Below, one piece after another: positions 5,026 through 5,878 of a stretch of DNA of 5,878 nucleotides. The notes under the pieces were generated by a model. That model made no database searches. It was not told the DNA's origin and saw only the letters and a list, made by a program, of their open reading frames with translations. The stretch's first letter is position 1, and every line of letters starts with the position of its first letter. The stretch comes from an uncultured Eubacteriales bacterium (GTDB lineage: Bacteria; Bacillota; Clostridia; Oscillospirales; Acutalibacteraceae): the NCBI GenBank assembly GCA_934725345.1, contig CAKVBG010000060.1, positions 1-5,878 on the forward strand, in the 5' to 3' direction. Made by a program: the position numbers and the translations under genes.

Positions 5026-5878
5026 TTGTTTTAAACTTCCTTTCCATGAAGCCAAGAAGTAAAGTTAGAGCAGAAACTAAAACAAAATATATTATCGCCA
5101 CACTCAAAAGAGGTACGAGCGGTTGGTAAGTGTTACTCCTGATAATATCTCCCGCACGCGACAAGTCAACAACTCCTATAAATCCTGCAACGGACGTCTC
5201 TTTTATGAGCTGTATGAATTCATTCATTAGGGTGGGTAAAATATTTCTGAATGCTTGAGGAAGTATAATTTTGCTCATTGTAAGGCGTTCGCTCAAACCT
5301 AAACATCTTCCAGCTTCATATTGTCCGGGGTCTACAGCATTTATTCCAGCTCTGATTATTTCCGAAACATATGCTCCCGAATTAATCCCGAACGTCATCA
5401 TAGCCACAGCCACTTTGTTCATTCCACTGGAGGAAAAAATTATATAATGCGAAACAAATAGCTGTATCACAACCGGAGTACCACGAATAACTAAAACATA
5501 AATTTTAGATATAAATTTAAGAATTTTAACCGCCACACTTTCACTACGGCTAGCACTAACCAGTGCAACCCCAACACCAAGAATAATTCCTATGATCAAA
5601 GCTACGCAAGTTATTTCAATAGTGTTGGCCAAACCTCTCAATATGATAGCATAGCGCTGCTTGTTTAAGAGATTATTATATATTTGAGATTTTAAATCTT
5701 CGCCTTTCCCCTCCAGAGACGAAACATACTTTTGAACAATCCTATCTATTTCACCGCTTTTTACCATATCCTCTAAAATGTTGTTTACTTCACCTAGCAT
5801 TTCAGTTTCACCTTTCGCCACGGCTATTCTGTAACTTTCTTCGAAAAGCGGTGTACTTAATGCTCTAATTGAATCTCC
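5012..5878 (-). CDS. Amino-acid ABC transporter, fused solute-binding domain and permease (5' end outside the window)
   Basis: The open frame runs without a stop through the right edge, giving 288 visible residues. Residues 1 to about 53 (5878-5720) match the C-terminal end of a family-3 solute-binding domain: an STPLFEESYRIAVAKG stretch, then the helix with MLGEVNNILEDMVKSGEIDRI that usually closes such domains. A linker of about 25 residues follows. The permease begins at about 78, with RGLANTIEIT, the membrane segment ALIIGIILGVGVALV, then VIRGTPVVIQLF (130-141). The EAA loop EAGRCLGLSERLTMSKIILPQA (188-209), which docks to the ATPase, is intact. About five membrane segments are visible in all (roughly 83-107, 121-146, 153-175, 220-245, 255-277). 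It is an importer of a polar amino acid in the inner membrane, paired with the overlapping ATPase gene. Such fusions are known in Bacillota, for example GlnP of lactic acid bacteria. The signal peptide and most of the binding domain lie outside, so the substrate cannot be inferred. A GTG at 5821 is a possible start only if the binding domain upstream proves broken. Confidence 0.88.
   Translation of the reverse strand, partial: GDSIRALSTPLFEESYRIAVAKGETEMLGEVNNILEDMVKSGEIDRIVQKYVSSLEGKGEDLKSQIYNNLLNKQRYAIILRGLANTIEITCVALIIGIILGVGVALVSASRSESVAVKILKFISKIYVLVIRGTPVVIQLFVSHYIIFSSSGMNKVAVAMMTFGINSGAYVSEIIRAGINAVDPGQYEAGRCLGLSERLTMSKIILPQAFRNILPTLMNEFIQLIKETSVAGFIGVVDLSRAGDIIRSNTYQPLVPLLSVAIIYFVLVSALTLLLGFMERKFKTNDKS
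5036..5043 (-). promoter_or_regulatory. Ribosome binding site of the ABC ATPase gene
   Basis: AAAGGAAG on the minus strand, inside the 3' end of the permease gene, lies ten bases before the ATG at 5025. It supports that start over the TTG at 5055 and fits translational coupling with the permease. Confidence 0.6.

Noticed and set aside
5026..5055. TTG at 5055 as the ABC ATPase start
   Set aside because: The added residues are not seen at the family N-terminus, and the ribosome binding site at 5036-5043 lies inside this extension.
5415..5448. Plus-strand promoter-like TATAAT at 5443-5448 with TTGTTC at 5415-5420
   Set aside because: The spacer is 22 bases, too long. The site is inside the permease gene and no plus-strand gene follows.

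Overview
The window reads as ordinary housekeeping chromosome from a low-GC bacterium, most likely a member of the Bacillota (Clostridia or a relative). The grounds are the AT-rich sequence, strong AGGAGG-type ribosome binding sites, use of TTG as a start codon, an amino-acid ABC transporter whose binding protein and permease are fused, and the rpiB-upp pairing, which is familiar from Bacillota. No species can be named from the sequence alone. There is no mobile element, CRISPR array, rRNA, tRNA or phage gene.

Layout, left to right. Positions 1-79 hold the last 25 codons of an RNase HI gene on the plus strand, cut by the window edge. An 8-bp hairpin at 79-100 separates it from everything else, which lies on the minus strand and converges on it. 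Reading the minus strand in the direction of transcription (right to left), the order is: a polar amino-acid ABC transporter protein in which the end of the solute-binding domain is fused to the permease (5878-5012, 5' end outside the window); its ATPase (5025-4297); tsaE (4270-3848); tsaB (3851-3156); rpiB (3138-2710); upp (2690-2049); and a membrane-anchored UDP-sugar 4,6-dehydratase of the CapD/PglF/WbpM type (1987-113).

The seven minus-strand genes are packed closely: the gaps or overlaps are -14, 26, -4, 17, 19 and 61 bases. Almost every start has a clear Shine-Dalgarno sequence, and no convincing internal promoter or terminator was seen. They are probably one transcription unit whose promoter lies beyond position 5878, with the hairpin at 79-100 as its likely end. 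Functionally the unit mixes amino-acid uptake, two of the proteins for the universal tRNA modification t6A, ribose-5-phosphate isomerisation, uracil salvage and envelope sugar synthesis. RpiB and Upp are linked through ribose-5-phosphate and PRPP. TsaE and TsaB act in one complex, with TsaD encoded elsewhere. The other links are positional only.

Four start codons were moved from the longest open frame, on ribosome-binding-site and family-length grounds: upp to 2690, tsaE to 4270, the ABC ATPase to 5025, and the permease extended through the window edge because its apparent start lies inside a binding-protein domain. I found no sign of a previously undescribed system. The most notable points are the binding protein-permease fusion, the unusual gene company of tsaE-tsaB, and the Met-for-Tyr dehydratase at the end of the unit.
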